A stretch of 64,000 bases of DNA from Bacteroidia bacterium (GTDB lineage: Bacteria > Bacteroidota > Bacteroidia > Cytophagales > JAAEPT01): contig JAUIJC010000014.1 in NCBI GenBank assembly GCA_030431525.1, positions 41,712 to 105,711 of the forward strand, given 5' to 3'. Below, piece after piece: positions 15,656-24,327 of the stretch. The position numbers and the translations under genes are program-made. Each line of letters begins with the position of its first letter. The first letter of the stretch is position 1. The notes beneath the pieces were generated by a model that made no database searches, was not told the origin of the DNA, and saw nothing but the letters and a program-made list of their open reading frames with translations.

Positions 15656-16897
15656 CACAATCAATCCATACAACTCCTCCCAATAATCCTCCGCCATCAT
15701 CTTTTTCCCCATCTTTTCAGCATTCGCCTTATAGGTCTTGTTGTTTACCAAATCCAAGAGTTTCGGTTCAAGGCTTTTGGTGGATAGCGCTCCGATTTTT
15801 GGGCCTTTTGGGCCAACCTGATGCTCCTCGATTAGCCCGTTCCACACAAACTGGTCAATGATGTGGGGGACAATCATGGAGGCGCAACCGTATTTGATGG
15901 CCATGTGCGTGGTGCCCGAACCGCCGTGGTGGATAACGCCATACATCTTTGGGAAAATCCATTCGTAGGGGATGTTCGATACAAAATGCAGGAGGTTTTT
16001 GTCGTATTGTTCAGGCTCGACCAATCCGCCTTCGGCCGTGTTGATAATGGCTGGGGTGTTGTTCCGTTGCAGGATGTCCAGTATGATGCGCGTCTTTTTC
16101 TCCGGTTCGGGATTGGTCATGCTCCCGAAGGTGATAAAGATGAGCTTGGGATGGCGCTCCAAAAAGGATAACAGCTCAGGGCTTGGCGACCAGTTGATGG
16201 CGCGGTCACGTTCGTAATAACCCAATACACGCTGATTCTTGGGCCAATAGTCGGGCTGTTCGAACAGCTGTGGCGAGATGGTGTAAACGACCTTATGTTC
16301 CTTGTGCGCCTTTTCGATTTCCTTCTTGTTGATGTCCGTGATGCCGAGCCATTTCATGGAAGTCATGATGGTCTTGATCAATCCCCATGACCCGATTTTA
16401 TAGGTCAGTTTGTTCAGCCATTCCCCGTAGTCGCTGTGGAAGGCCAGATGCGTGTGCCCCTTGACGTAATGCAAAAAGGGGACGGGGCTGAGGAATACCG
16501 TTTTTCCTGCATTTTTCACCTCCCAAATCACGGGGTACATGGCCTTTCCGTTGTGGAGAATGCGGTCGGGTTTTTCCTCCTCAATGAACTGTTGTTGGAG
16601 CTCAATCAGTTTGCGGTTGGTCTTTTGTTGTAGGCGCCACAGCTTGGCGTAGAGCATGATTTTTTGCCAGCCAGTCACTCCGCCACCAAGCACCTTTTTG
16701 CCCAAGTCACTTTCCAGCATCTCCAAGAATTCCGGCCCAAGAGAGACGAAGCGCATGTCTGTGTCCTCCACTAATTTCCTGAACTGCTCGGGGAACTGGC
16801 AGATGACCTCATGGCCTTTTTGCTTAAGCAATGCGCCGATGGCGATGAAGGGTTCCATGTCGCCACGGGAGCCGATGGAGGTGAGGAGGATTTTCAT
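15650..16897 (-). CDS. GT1-type glycosyltransferase (UDP-glycosyltransferase / sterol-glucosyltransferase-like)
   Basis: A 415-residue cytoplasmic or membrane-associated GT-B enzyme. The N-terminus KILLTSIGSRGDMEPFIAIG is the acceptor-domain start typical of family GT1 enzymes that glycosylate lipids, sterols or antibiotics. The donor-binding domain contains LIFITFGSMTNP and, near the C-terminus, VIHHGGSGTTHMAIKYG, the HGG(S/A)GT nucleotide-sugar motif, followed by a DQFVWN stretch. The real acceptor is unknown. It stands alone on the minus strand, convergent with the AT-rich pair. Confidence 0.92.
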   Translation of the reverse strand: MKILLTSIGSRGDMEPFIAIGALLKQKGHEVICQFPEQFRKLVEDTDMRFVSLGPEFLEMLESDLGKKVLGGGVTGWQKIMLYAKLWRLQQKTNRKLIELQQQFIEEEKPDRILHNGKAMYPVIWEVKNAGKTVFLSPVPFLHYVKGHTHLAFHSDYGEWLNKLTYKIGSWGLIKTIMTSMKWLGITDINKKEIEKAHKEHKVVYTISPQLFEQPDYWPKNQRVLGYYERDRAINWSPSPELLSFLERHPKLIFITFGSMTNPEPEKKTRIILDILQRNNTPAIINTAEGGLVEPEQYDKNLLHFVSNIPYEWIFPKMYGVIHHGGSGTTHMAIKYGCASMIVPHIIDQFVWNGLIEEHQVGPKGPKIGALSTKSLEPKLLDLVNNKTYKANAEKMGKKMMAEDYWEELYGLIVE

Positions 16898-16962
16898 GGG
16901 ATGGTGTGAAGGATGGACATCAATTCACTAATAATGGTTCTTGTGGAAAATTTGAGGGTGGG

Positions 16963-16993
16963 ATACAAAACAGGCTGTCCTTTGGAGACAGCC
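16963..16993 (-). terminator. probable rho-independent terminator
   Basis: The stem GGCTGTC/GACAGCC (16973-16979 with 16987-16993) is followed on the minus strand by TGTTTTG. It lies directly after the DinB-like gene stop at 16996. Confidence 0.65.
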
Positions 16994-16995
16994 CA

Positions 16996-17442
16996 TCAAC
17001 AATCCAACAACCGCCTGTGGTAATTGATTTGGCCCAAATGATAAGCCAAATGGGTGCTTAGGTGGACCAAGAAAAAGTAGGTGGAAGGGTTTTCTGGAAA
17101 CATAGTGATTGGGAAATCGCTTTCAAGCTGGTCAGCGGTGATGTTATCGAGCGTGCCCTGAATGATGACCTCTGTTTTTTCGATCTCTGCAAGCAGTTCT
17201 GCTTTGGGGATATCTTTAGACGAAAACTCAAGTTCACGTTCCCTGATGTATCCTGTGTTTCCGAGTTGGGCGCCAATAAACCAGTTCAGGTTGCCGATAA
17301 GATGGAGGCAAAGGTTTCCCGCAGAATTGCTGATTTCCTTGTCCGTCTTCCAAAGGCTTGCTTCGGATTTATAGGCGTTAATTTCAGCTTTGAGTTTGTT
17401 TAAGTCCCTTTTAAAAAGGGACTTTAGCGTTTCCGTCAGCAT
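16996..17442 (-). CDS. DinB-superfamily protein (DUF1572-like)
   Basis: A 148-residue protein predicted to be a four-helix bundle of the DinB/YfiT metal-binding type. The pattern LCLHLIGNLNWFIGAQLG (first His) and the C-terminal LVHLSTHLAYHLGQINYHRRLL (a group of His residues) supply putative metal ligands. Members are thought to act as thiol-dependent transferases or hydrolases, but the substrate here is unknown. The coding sequence contains a 20-base hairpin near its start (17404-17424), which may just reflect codon choice. It is followed by a terminator. Confidence 0.88.
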   Translation of the reverse strand: MLTETLKSLFKRDLNKLKAEINAYKSEASLWKTDKEISNSAGNLCLHLIGNLNWFIGAQLGNTGYIRERELEFSSKDIPKAELLAEIEKTEVIIQGTLDNITADQLESDFPITMFPENPSTYFFLVHLSTHLAYHLGQINYHRRLLDC

Positions 17443-17474
17443 TTTTTGTGGTTAGCGTTTTAGGTGGTTGGGAA

Positions 17475-17921
17475 TCACATATACCTCAACTTAATCTCCA
17501 CCTTTTTCCCTTCAGCACCGCCAGCATTGAACTTGAAATCCTCAAACTTCGGCATGCTCATGCCCGAGTGGTAGTAGTTGGAGAAGCCGAAGCCTTCCTT
17601 TGGGAGCATGATGCCGTAGTCCATTTCTTGGTTTTCGTTCTCGTCGTCGAGCAGGGCGATGCCACATTCGCCGTTGGGCAGTTCAATTTTGACGGTCAAT
17701 TTCCCATCCTTGACGGTGGCCTTGGAGTAGCTCTTTTTCATCAATGGTTTCTCGTCCTTAAAGCTCTGCTGGTTTCTGTACACGGCGAGGACAACCTTGC
17801 CGTCCTTATTCCGTAGGTCTTTGATGGTCACCTCCACGGTGCTTTTGTCAGAAAGGGGAGTGGCGCTGATGCCGATCAGGAGAAGCAATGCGCTTAGGGC
17901 GAAAACAATGGTCTTTTTCAT
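17475..17921 (-). CDS. DUF2141-family exported protein
   Basis: A 148-residue protein with a signal peptide (MKKTIVFALSALLLLIGIS). The mature domain VTIKDLRNKDGKVVLAVYRN, then KLTVKIELPNGECGIALLDDENENQEMD and PKEGFGFSNY, matches the DUF2141 family, a small beta-sandwich of unknown function common in Bacteroidota and Proteobacteria. It is probably periplasmic. It lies on the minus strand between the DinB-like gene and the DUF5713 lipoprotein gene. Confidence 0.92.
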   Translation of the reverse strand: MKKTIVFALSALLLLIGISATPLSDKSTVEVTIKDLRNKDGKVVLAVYRNQQSFKDEKPLMKKSYSKATVKDGKLTVKIELPNGECGIALLDDENENQEMDYGIMLPKEGFGFSNYYHSGMSMPKFEDFKFNAGGAEGKKVEIKLRYM

Positions 17922-17948
17922 GGTGTTGGTGTTCTATTGAATTAGTGT

Positions 17949-18380
17949 TTACCACTCTCTGGTGGCGATAAGTTCTTCGATGTCCGCATTCTTAAATCCA
18001 TAAGCGTGCGCAATGAACTCAAAGTCAACGGCTAGACATTCTCGGGCACCTGTCTCAATTTCACTGCCATTTTCGTTGAAGTCGTCCTCGAGGTCATTGA
18101 TTTTGTCCGTGGCAGAGTGGGTCAAAGCATAAAGCTCCTCCAAGCTTTGCGGATTTTTTTGCTCGATGTTTTGGCAGAGTTCTAAAAGGACGGCCTTGCA
18201 TTTATCCACCAAAAAATCTGGGAAATAGGAGTCCTGATACATGGAGGATAGGAACTCATGGTTTTTGATGGTGTCGTTGTTGAGTGAGGATTGTGAGATC
18301 ATTGGGCTTGTGTTCCTTTGACTGTTAGAGTGACATGCAGAGAGCATTATGGTTAGCAGGGCAATCGCAAGATATTTCAT
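17949..18380 (-). CDS. DUF5713-family lipoprotein
   Basis: The start is taken at ATG 18380: it gives a lipoprotein signal peptide (MKYLAIALLTIMLSAC, Cys 16) and overlaps the upstream methyltransferase stop by 4 bases. The 143-residue product then has a spacer and a domain with NHEFLSSMYQDSYFPDFLVDK and the C-terminal DIEELIATREW, which I recognise as DUF5713. Family members I know are mostly cytoplasmic, so the lipobox is a variation. Function is unknown. Confidence 0.82.
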   Translation of the reverse strand: MKYLAIALLTIMLSACHSNSQRNTSPMISQSSLNNDTIKNHEFLSSMYQDSYFPDFLVDKCKAVLLELCQNIEQKNPQSLEELYALTHSATDKINDLEDDFNENGSEIETGARECLAVDFEFIAHAYGFKNADIEELIATREW

Positions 18381-19240
18381 GAATTGATCTGAAGGGAGTG
18401 CTCTAATGTTGTATCTCTTTCTTTTGGGGAAAGGATGTAGTCGCACTTATTGAGGTCGGAGTGAATTCCAAATGACTCAATTTTTTCGATGTGTTCAAAT
18501 TCACCTTGGGGTTTTACGATTCTGAAAAAGGAATAATCACATTCGCTTAGGAGGTCTTGGATTAGGTCCTGTCTGCTTATCCTCTTGATGTTCTCAGCGT
18601 TATAGGCTGGAAGAATTTCAATGAGTACGAATGGTCTTTGCGATTTTAGATGTTGCTTTATGCCACTAAGGACTTCTACTTCAGCACCTTCAACATCGAT
18701 TTTTATTACGCCAATGTTTGATGCTTTTTCAATAGAAATATCCTCAAACTTGAACACAGGAACGTTGATGGACTTTTTGATGCTTGTGGAACCTCGAAAA
18801 TCCTCGATGATTGATGCAGAACTGTCATGCTCGTCATCAGAGAATAGGTTGAGGTTTAGTACAGAAGAGGAGTCACTGATGCCAACGGGGTAAATGGCGG
18901 TGTCTTGAAATGAATTGGCACTGACAAGGTTATTGATGTAGTTAACACAGGTTGGGTTGGGTTCAAATCCGATGTAGGGAATGGACTTATCCACAGCTTT
19001 AACCTTGAGTAAAGTCTGTCCCAAGTTTACTCCAATATCGAGGAAGGTGGTTTCAGGGCTTAGGAGTTTTGAGAGGATGAATTGCATCCAACTCTCACTG
19101 AGGTGTAAATAGTTGTTAATGCCTGTTTCATTGATGATTGGAATGTGAAAAGGATGGTCGTTAATGGTCACTTTAGGGTAGATCGAAATTCTTTTAAGAA
19201 TCCCAAACTTTCGGAGTCCTCGGATAAAAAGCTTCTTCAT
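18377..19240 (-). CDS. FkbM-family methyltransferase
   Basis: A 287-residue SAM-dependent methyltransferase. The SAM-binding motif FLDIGVNLGQT is at about residues 66-76, YIGFEPNP follows, and the FkbM hallmark VIKIDVEGAEVEVLSGI is near 174-190. FkbM enzymes usually O-methylate sugars or polyketides, and in Bacteroidota often surface glycans. The stop overlaps the start of the DUF5713 lipoprotein gene, so the two are translationally coupled. No glycan cluster lies next to it; the nearest glycosyltransferase is at 15650-16897. Confidence 0.9.
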   Translation of the reverse strand: MKKLFIRGLRKFGILKRISIYPKVTINDHPFHIPIINETGINNYLHLSESWMQFILSKLLSPETTFLDIGVNLGQTLLKVKAVDKSIPYIGFEPNPTCVNYINNLVSANSFQDTAIYPVGISDSSSVLNLNLFSDDEHDSSASIIEDFRGSTSIKKSINVPVFKFEDISIEKASNIGVIKIDVEGAEVEVLSGIKQHLKSQRPFVLIEILPAYNAENIKRISRQDLIQDLLSECDYSFFRIVKPQGEFEHIEKIESFGIHSDLNKCDYILSPKERDTTLEHSLQINS

Positions 19241-19410
19241 AAAAAAGAGTGAAAAGGGGTGAAAAATTGTCTGACAAAGTCATTAATCAAGATAGACTCT
19301 TAGTGAGTTAAAAACAATTAAGTCTTTCTGGATAGGTGTGGATTATGAGTTGGGTTGGAGGGATGAAAAAATCCTGTTATTGATAGGATCGAAGAATGGT
19401 CTTTTCACCG

Positions 19411-19418
19411 TACTTTTG
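19411..19418 (+). promoter_or_regulatory. candidate -7 box of the 2OG oxygenase gene
   Basis: TACTTTTG fits TAnnTTTG and lies 19 bases before the ATG at 19438. Its position argues against an in-frame ATG at 19396. No -33 TTG at normal spacing. Confidence 0.4.
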
Positions 19419-19437
19419 CGAGCTTTTTGAAATCAAA

Positions 19438-20067
19438 ATGTCGGTGGAAATCACACAGGATCAGTGGGTCGAGCGCTTCGACCAGCTGGCCGAAAAGGAC
19501 TACGTCATGATTGACGGGTTCTTGGACGAGGCGACTGTTCGGTCGCTTCGTGAGCAGATTATCGCTGAGGAAGAGGAGGACCGATTGAAGACGGCGGGCA
19601 TTGGTGCCAATGACGGTTTTCAGGTGGTCCGCGCTATTCGCAACGACAAAATCCGTTGGCTAAAACGGGATGAGGAAAATCCTTCCGCAGGTCTTTTCTT
19701 TGAGAAGATGGAGGAGGTGAAGGCCTTGCTGAATCGCTTTTGCTTTTTGAGCCTAAGTGATTTTGAGTTTCATTTTGCCCATTACCCACAGGGCAGTTTC
19801 TACAAGCGCCATTTGGATCAGTTCAAGGAGAACGACAACCGTTTGATTACGGCGATTCTCTACCTGAATGATGGTTGGCATGAAGAGGATGGTGGCTTGC
19901 TAAGAATTTATGCCGAGGAGGGTCCTAAGGATATTTATCCCTTGGGCGGGCGTTTGTTGTTATTCCGTAGCGACAAGCTGGAGCATGAGGTGTTGCCTAC
20001 CGAGCGTGATCGTTACAGCATCACGGGTTGGCTTCTTCACAAGCCTGCGGGCTTGGGTTTCCTTTAA
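19438..20067 (+). CDS. 2-oxoglutarate/Fe(II)-dependent oxygenase (prolyl 4-hydroxylase-like)
   Basis: A 209-residue cytoplasmic enzyme. The double-stranded beta-helix core carries the iron ligands HLD (His 125, Asp 127) and His 183 (KLEHEV), and the 2-oxoglutarate-binding Arg 192 in RYSITGW. The segment LITAILYLNDGWHEEDGGLLRIY is the usual P4H strand arrangement. Related bacterial proteins hydroxylate prolines of proteins such as translation factors; the target here is not known. The start is chosen at 19438 because an upstream ATG lies before the promoter box. A terminator follows. Confidence 0.92.
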   Translation: MSVEITQDQWVERFDQLAEKDYVMIDGFLDEATVRSLREQIIAEEEEDRLKTAGIGANDGFQVVRAIRNDKIRWLKRDEENPSAGLFFEKMEEVKALLNRFCFLSLSDFEFHFAHYPQGSFYKRHLDQFKENDNRLITAILYLNDGWHEEDGGLLRIYAEEGPKDIYPLGGRLLLFRSDKLEHEVLPTERDRYSITGWLLHKPAGLGFL

Positions 20068-20069
20068 AG

Positions 20070-20106
20070 AAATCCCTTTCCTGACTGAGGAAAGGGAATT
20101 TTTTTT
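20070..20106 (+). terminator. rho-independent terminator of the oxygenase gene
   Basis: TCCCTTTCCT/AGGAAAGGGA stem (20073-20097) followed by eight T residues. Confidence 0.9.
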
Positions 20107-20117
20107 GTGGGTTTCGG

Positions 20118-20180
20118 TGTAGGGACGGATCTGTGTGCCCGCCCACAGGATTTCGGGCAGACACACAGGTCTGCCCCTAC
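20118..20180. repeat. palindromic repeat family A, copy 2
   Basis: Imperfect inverted repeat TGTAGGGACGGATC...GGTCTGCCCCTAC, related to copies at 1805, 26734 and 28410. It lies between the oxygenase terminator and the MFS gene stop. Confidence 0.85.
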
Positions 20181-20194
20181 GGCAGATCAAAAGT

Positions 20195-21367
20195 TCACTT
20201 TTTAGATTTCCCTTTCAAAGCAATCAATCCCAATATCGGTCCCAAGGCCAACAAGGTGAACAGGTAGTTGGGGTTCATCACTTCCCGCAGGTGTGTCAGC
20301 AGTTGGATGCTCACAATGGTGATGGCGAAGCCAATGCAATTGACAATGGTCAAGGCTGTCCCTCGTGCCTCGGCAGGCGCCTTCTGGGCAACAATGGTGG
20401 AGAATAATGGGGAGTCTGCAATGACAAGCATACTCCACAAGAGGAGTGTTCCAATGAAGAGAATCGGGGAATTGAAATGGAAAAACAGTGGTGAGGCCAG
20501 ACAACAGAGGCAGGAAAGCAATAGCGCACTGGTTGCCGTTTTTTTTGGTCCAAATTGCATGGATAGATAACCTCCAATTACGCAGGCTGGTCCGCCAATG
20601 CCAATAATGATAAAGGACCACAATGGAATATTGATGACAAATTCACTGTGGTTTTCAGCGTACATGCTCAATAGGAATGGCACAAAAGCCCAAAAGGCGT
20701 ACAACTCCCACATGTGGCCGAAATAGCCGAAGGAGGCCGACCGAAATTCCGAGTCCTTGAACACCTTGGCCACCGCTGATGGATTGAAGCTGGCGCTCGG
20801 TTTTCGGAAAGGACCGTTCGGCACCAAAAGCAACATAAGCGTTCCACCAAGCGTGGCTAATCCAGAGATAATCAGGATGACCGTTCGCCATGGAAGCAAT
20901 TGGGTGAAGCCTTTGAGCAGGTGCGGAAAGGCAGTTCCAAGGACCAATGCCCCGACCAAGAAGCCCAGTGATTTGCCCAAACCTTTGTCGTAATAATCGG
21001 AGGCTATTTTCATCCCAACGGGATAGATGCCAGCAAGGAAAAAGCCTGTGAGGAACCGCAAGACGACCATACTTACCAAACCGTTGCCTTCCCATAACAG
21101 TCCCAAGTTGAACATCGCGCCAATCAATCCGCAGGCGAAAAACACCTTCGATGGGGAAATCCTGTCGGCGATGGTGAAGAGGGCAAAGAGCAGGGTGCCC
21201 AGAATAAAGCCGAACTGCACGGCCGAGGTTAAATGGCCCAAGGCGCTATCGGGCAGTTGAAAGTTTCGGACCAAATCGTTCATCACCCCGTTGCTGGCAA
21301 ACCACAGCGAGGTGCAACAGAATTGGGAAATGACTATGACAGGAAGGATGTGTTTTGAAATGCGCAT
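20195..21367 (-). CDS. major facilitator superfamily transporter
   Basis: A 390-residue inner-membrane protein with about 12 hydrophobic helices. The start at ATG 21367 (MRISKHILPVIVISQF) is preferred; the frame can be extended 6 codons upstream into a repeat. After the first helix it has CCTSLWFASNGVM, then a loop with IADRISPSKVFF resembling the MFS signature between helices 2 and 3, and GYLSMQFGPKKTA between helices 8 and 9. The substrate cannot be deduced. Confidence 0.92.
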   Translation of the reverse strand: MRISKHILPVIVISQFCCTSLWFASNGVMNDLVRNFQLPDSALGHLTSAVQFGFILGTLLFALFTIADRISPSKVFFACGLIGAMFNLGLLWEGNGLVSMVVLRFLTGFFLAGIYPVGMKIASDYYDKGLGKSLGFLVGALVLGTAFPHLLKGFTQLLPWRTVILIISGLATLGGTLMLLLVPNGPFRKPSASFNPSAVAKVFKDSEFRSASFGYFGHMWELYAFWAFVPFLLSMYAENHSEFVINIPLWSFIIIGIGGPACVIGGYLSMQFGPKKTATSALLLSCLCCLASPLFFHFNSPILFIGTLLLWSMLVIADSPLFSTIVAQKAPAEARGTALTIVNCIGFAITIVSIQLLTHLREVMNPNYLFTLLALGPILGLIALKGKSKK

Positions 21368-21370
21368 GGG

Positions 21371-21399
21371 GTAGAGACAAGGCACTGCCTTGTCTGTAC
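21371..21399. repeat. short palindrome GTAGAGACAAGGCA family
   Basis: Arms 21371-21384 and 21386-21399 pair with one mismatch around a single base. It lies right upstream of the MFS start codon. Confidence 0.75.
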
Positions 21400-21458
21400 G
21401 GTGAATTCAAGTGTAGAGAGATTTCCCGTCCAAAGCAAAGTGGAATGAGAGTAAGAGT

Positions 21459-21752
21459 CTAATTGTCATTTTGGTGACTCGTTTCAGGCTTAAAAATCAA
21501 TTTCCCCAATCCATAAACCACCAACCATCCCGCCAAACCATACATCAGTTTAATGGCCGTTGGAGTAAAACCACAACGGAATCCCACCCAAGAGTTTTCA
21601 TCCTCAGCTTTGTCTTCCCAAAAGTCAGCGAAAGAGGGTGCGTCGCCGATGTCGAATCCACATTCAAAGAAATTTTCTACGCTACTGAAATAGGCTACAG
21701 CGCAGATGAAGCCAGCCCAGACCAAGAAGTTGATTGCTTTGAGGTAGCGCAT
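21459..21752 (-). CDS. small membrane protein of unknown function
   Basis: With the start at ATG 21752 the product has 97 residues: a first transmembrane segment (about 8-22, INFLVWAGFICAVAYF), a polar acidic loop with two Cys residues (ECGFDIG and FRCGF) and a second transmembrane segment (about 68-85). Both termini would lie on the same side. I do not recognise the family. It lies between the MFS gene and the ABC-F gene. Confidence 0.65.
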   Translation of the reverse strand: MRYLKAINFLVWAGFICAVAYFSSVENFFECGFDIGDAPSFADFWEDKAEDENSWVGFRCGFTPTAIKLMYGLAGWLVVYGLGKLIFKPETSHQNDN

Positions 21753-21787
21753 AGGGAGTAGAGGTTTTGGAGAAAAATATAAAAAAA

Positions 21788-21870
21788 CCACAGAGTACAC
21801 AGAGGAAAAGAGGGAAGGAGGCTTGTTCTATGGTTTTCTCCTTTTCTCTCTTCCTCTGTGTACTCTGTGG
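21788..21870. repeat. inverted repeat CCACAGAGTACACAGAGG family
   Basis: Perfect 20-base arms at 21788-21807 and 21851-21870 with a purine/pyrimidine-biased loop. It ends 9 bases from the ABC-F stop codon. Confidence 0.88.
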
Positions 21871-21879
21871 AAAACAATC

Positions 21880-23811
21880 TTACAACTGCTCCTCGATTTC
21901 CTCAACCTCCATCATCAAACCCTCCCAAGCTTCATTGGCTTCTTCCAATTCACCATTGAGCTTGTCAAAGGCTTGGGTTTTTTCCGCCAAGAGGTCCGGG
22001 TTGCCATAGACGGAAGGCTTGGCCATTTCATCTTCCAAAACGGCTTTTTTCCCTTCTAATTCCTCCACGGATTGCTCGGCCTTTTGCAGTTCGTTTTTCA
22101 GCTTTTTCAACTGGTTTTCCAACTGTCGGCGGGCATTGCGCTCGGCATCGGTTTCAGGCTTTTTCTTTTCCTGTTTAACAGGCTTTGGGGCCTCCACAGG
22201 TTTTGTTGCTTGGGCCTCACGGTTTTTCATCCAAATGAGGTATTCCTCGTAGGTGCCAGGGTATTCCTTGATCTGGTGGTCTTCGATGAACCAGATTTTG
22301 TTGGCCACCTGACGGATGAAATGACGGTCGTGCGATACGATGACGCAAGTGCCTTGATACTGCTGGATGGCTTGAACGAGCATGTTCACCGATGGGATGT
22401 CAAGGTGGTTTGTGGGTTCGTCAAGCAATAGGAAGTTGGCCTCCGAGAGCAGGGTTTTGGCCAGCGCTACACGGGATTTTTCTCCACCCGACAGGACTTT
22501 AATCTTCTTGAAGATGTCGTCGTCGGAGAAGAGGAAGCAACCCAATAGGCCTCGCAATTCGGTTTCGGTGTGCTCGGAGTTGACGGACTGTAGCTCTTGG
22601 AGCAAGTCGTTTTCGATATGAAGGGCTTCGAGCTGGTGTTGTGCGAAGAAGGTTTCCTGTACGTGGTAGCCTTCCTTGCGCTCGCCCTCGATTTCCTCGT
22701 TCCCAGAAATGATGCGGAGCAGGGTGGATTTACCCTTACCGTTGGCACCAATCAAGGCGATTTTATCACCACGAATGATTTGGGCTGTGGCCTTTTCCAA
22801 AATGGTTTTTGGGCCGTAAGCCTTCGATACGTCGTTGAGCTCAAGGATGATTTTTCCAGGCTGTTTGGCTGGCGGAAAGTTGAAGTGCATGGTGGCGTTT
22901 TCGTCGCGCACTTCCTCCACTTTTTCCATGCGTTCCAAGGCTTTCACACGCGATTGCACTTGGCGGGCCTTGGTGGCCTTGGCCTTGAATCGGGTGATGA
23001 ATCGCTCGGTGTCCTTGATTTGCTTTTGCTGGTTCTCGAAGGCGTTTTGCTGGATTTCGTCTTGGAGCTGTTTTTCCTCCATGTAGAAATCGTAGTTGCC
23101 CGAGAAGCTACGAATGTTTTGACGAGAGACCTCAACGATGCGGTTGGCGGTGTTGTTGAGGAACTGGCGGTCGTGCGATACGATGATGACGGCGCCCTCG
23201 TAGTTGTTGATGTAGTTTTCCATCCACTCGATGGACGGAAGGTCGAGGTGGTTGGTAGGCTCGTCAAGAAGCAACAAAGCGGGTTTTGCCAACAGGATTT
23301 TGGCAAGCATCACGCGCATTCGCCATCCACCGGAGAATTCCTTGAGTGGTTGGGTGAGCTCCTCGGTTTTGAAGCCAAGTCCTTCCAAGATTTCCTCGGC
23401 TTTGGATTGGAGGCTGTAGCCGTCCAAGGCTTCGAACTCTTCCTGACGTTTTGCCAGTCGGTTGATGATTTCGTCGGAATAATCCGTCTCCATCTTCTTG
23501 AGCAGGATGTTGATTTCGTGCAACAGTTGGTTTTGTCGCTCGAAGGCCTGCATAGCTACCTCCAAGATGCTGTCCTCACTTTGGTAGGAAAGCAGGTCTT
23601 GGTTCAGGAAGCCCAGTGAACAATCCTTGGCTTTCGAAATGTCTCCTTCGTCTGGTTGCAAATCCCCGTTGATGAGCTTGAGCAGGGTGGATTTACCCGC
23701 GCCGTTGACCCCGATGAGGCCGATGCGCTCCTTGGGTTTGATGTGCAACGAGATGTTTTCATATAGGGCGCGCTGGCCGAAGAAGAAGGAGAGGTTATTA
23801 ATCGAAAGCAT
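21880..23811 (-). CDS. ABC-F family ATPase (Uup/EttA-like)
   Basis: A 643-residue soluble protein with two nucleotide-binding domains and no membrane segments, so it acts on the ribosome rather than as a transporter. NBD1 has GVNGAGKSTLLK and the signature KEFSGGWRMR; NBD2 has GANGKGKSTLLR and VLSGGEKSR. Both carry LLLDEPTNHLD. The inter-domain linker (about residues 235-320) is charged and helical. The C-terminal 110 residues form a Lys/Glu-rich coiled coil as in Uup. It may help stalled translation or antibiotic protection; the exact subgroup is not certain. Confidence 0.95.
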   Translation of the reverse strand: MLSINNLSFFFGQRALYENISLHIKPKERIGLIGVNGAGKSTLLKLINGDLQPDEGDISKAKDCSLGFLNQDLLSYQSEDSILEVAMQAFERQNQLLHEINILLKKMETDYSDEIINRLAKRQEEFEALDGYSLQSKAEEILEGLGFKTEELTQPLKEFSGGWRMRVMLAKILLAKPALLLLDEPTNHLDLPSIEWMENYINNYEGAVIIVSHDRQFLNNTANRIVEVSRQNIRSFSGNYDFYMEEKQLQDEIQQNAFENQQKQIKDTERFITRFKAKATKARQVQSRVKALERMEKVEEVRDENATMHFNFPPAKQPGKIILELNDVSKAYGPKTILEKATAQIIRGDKIALIGANGKGKSTLLRIISGNEEIEGERKEGYHVQETFFAQHQLEALHIENDLLQELQSVNSEHTETELRGLLGCFLFSDDDIFKKIKVLSGGEKSRVALAKTLLSEANFLLLDEPTNHLDIPSVNMLVQAIQQYQGTCVIVSHDRHFIRQVANKIWFIEDHQIKEYPGTYEEYLIWMKNREAQATKPVEAPKPVKQEKKKPETDAERNARRQLENQLKKLKNELQKAEQSVEELEGKKAVLEDEMAKPSVYGNPDLLAEKTQAFDKLNGELEEANEAWEGLMMEVEEIEEQL

Positions 23812-23821
23812 GAGCAGTTGG

Positions 23822-24066
23822 TCAGTTAACGGTTATCAGTTAACAGTTATCAACAGGAATGTATCTGATTCAGTGATCAGTTAACCCATAACAACGGGCG
23901 CTGGCCGTTGGGTTCGGAATAAGTACGCAAGTTAGGGCTATCTTTACAGTTAACAGTTATCAGTTAACAGTTATCAACAGCGGATGGTGGGAAAACCGTT
24001 TTTGTTCAATAGCGAACAGATAGGTTTGCACTGCTGTTAACTGATAACCGCTAACTGTTACCTGTT
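23822..24066. repeat. TTAACAGTTATCAG repeat cluster, copy 1
   Basis: Several tandem variants of CAGTTAACAGTTATCAG (23822-23885 and 23948-23981) with the complementary strand form at 24030-24065 (GCTGTTAACTGATAACC...). The cluster fills the gap between the ABC-F start and yidD, ending directly at the yidD ATG. Other copies are at 46717-46799 and 62164-62258. Confidence 0.85.
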
Positions 24067-24315
24067 ATGAAGCGTTTAGCCATTCTTCCCGTCCGTTTTT
24101 ACCAATTGGTGATTTCACCATTATTGCCTCCGGCTTGTCGGCACACGCCGACCTGCTCGAATTATACCATCGAGGCGATTCAGGAATGGGGTGCTTTGAA
24201 GGGAATTTGGCTAGGGATGAAGCGGATTGCGCGTTGTAATCCGTGGGGGACGAGTGGGTATGATCCGGTGCCGAAAAAGTGTTGTGGGGGGGATGACGGG
24301 TGTGGGCATAAATAG
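24067..24315 (+). CDS. yidD: membrane protein insertion efficiency factor YidD
   Basis: An 82-residue protein matching YidD/DUF37. The core [20 protein letters not shown], the Cys residues in [10 protein letters not shown], then [24 protein letters not shown] and GYDPVP are diagnostic. It associates with the inner membrane and assists YidC-dependent insertion. It is not in the classical rpmH-rnpA-yidD cluster here. The ATG immediately follows a palindromic repeat, so the native leader is mostly repeat sequence. Confidence 0.95.
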   Translation: MKRLAILPVRFYQLVISPLLPPACRHTPTCSNYTIEAIQEWGALKGIWLGMKRIARCNPWGTSGYDPVPKKCCGGDDGCGHK

Positions 24316-24327
24316 GTTTAATCCCCA

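Noticed and set aside
17404..17424. Hairpin AGTCCC...GGGACT inside the DinB-like gene as a terminator or regulatory site
   Set aside because: It lies in coding sequence near the start and encodes a plausible SLFKRDL segment; no T-run on the proper strand.
22597..23619. Long open frame (340 codons) antisense to the ABC-F gene
   Set aside because: It is a shadow of the ABC-F coding strand; the minus-strand product has all ABC motifs and the antisense product resembles nothing.
23822..24066. CRISPR-like array because of repeated CAGTTAACAGTTATCAG units
   Set aside because: Units are tandem or inverted without unique spacers of constant length, and no cas genes are present.
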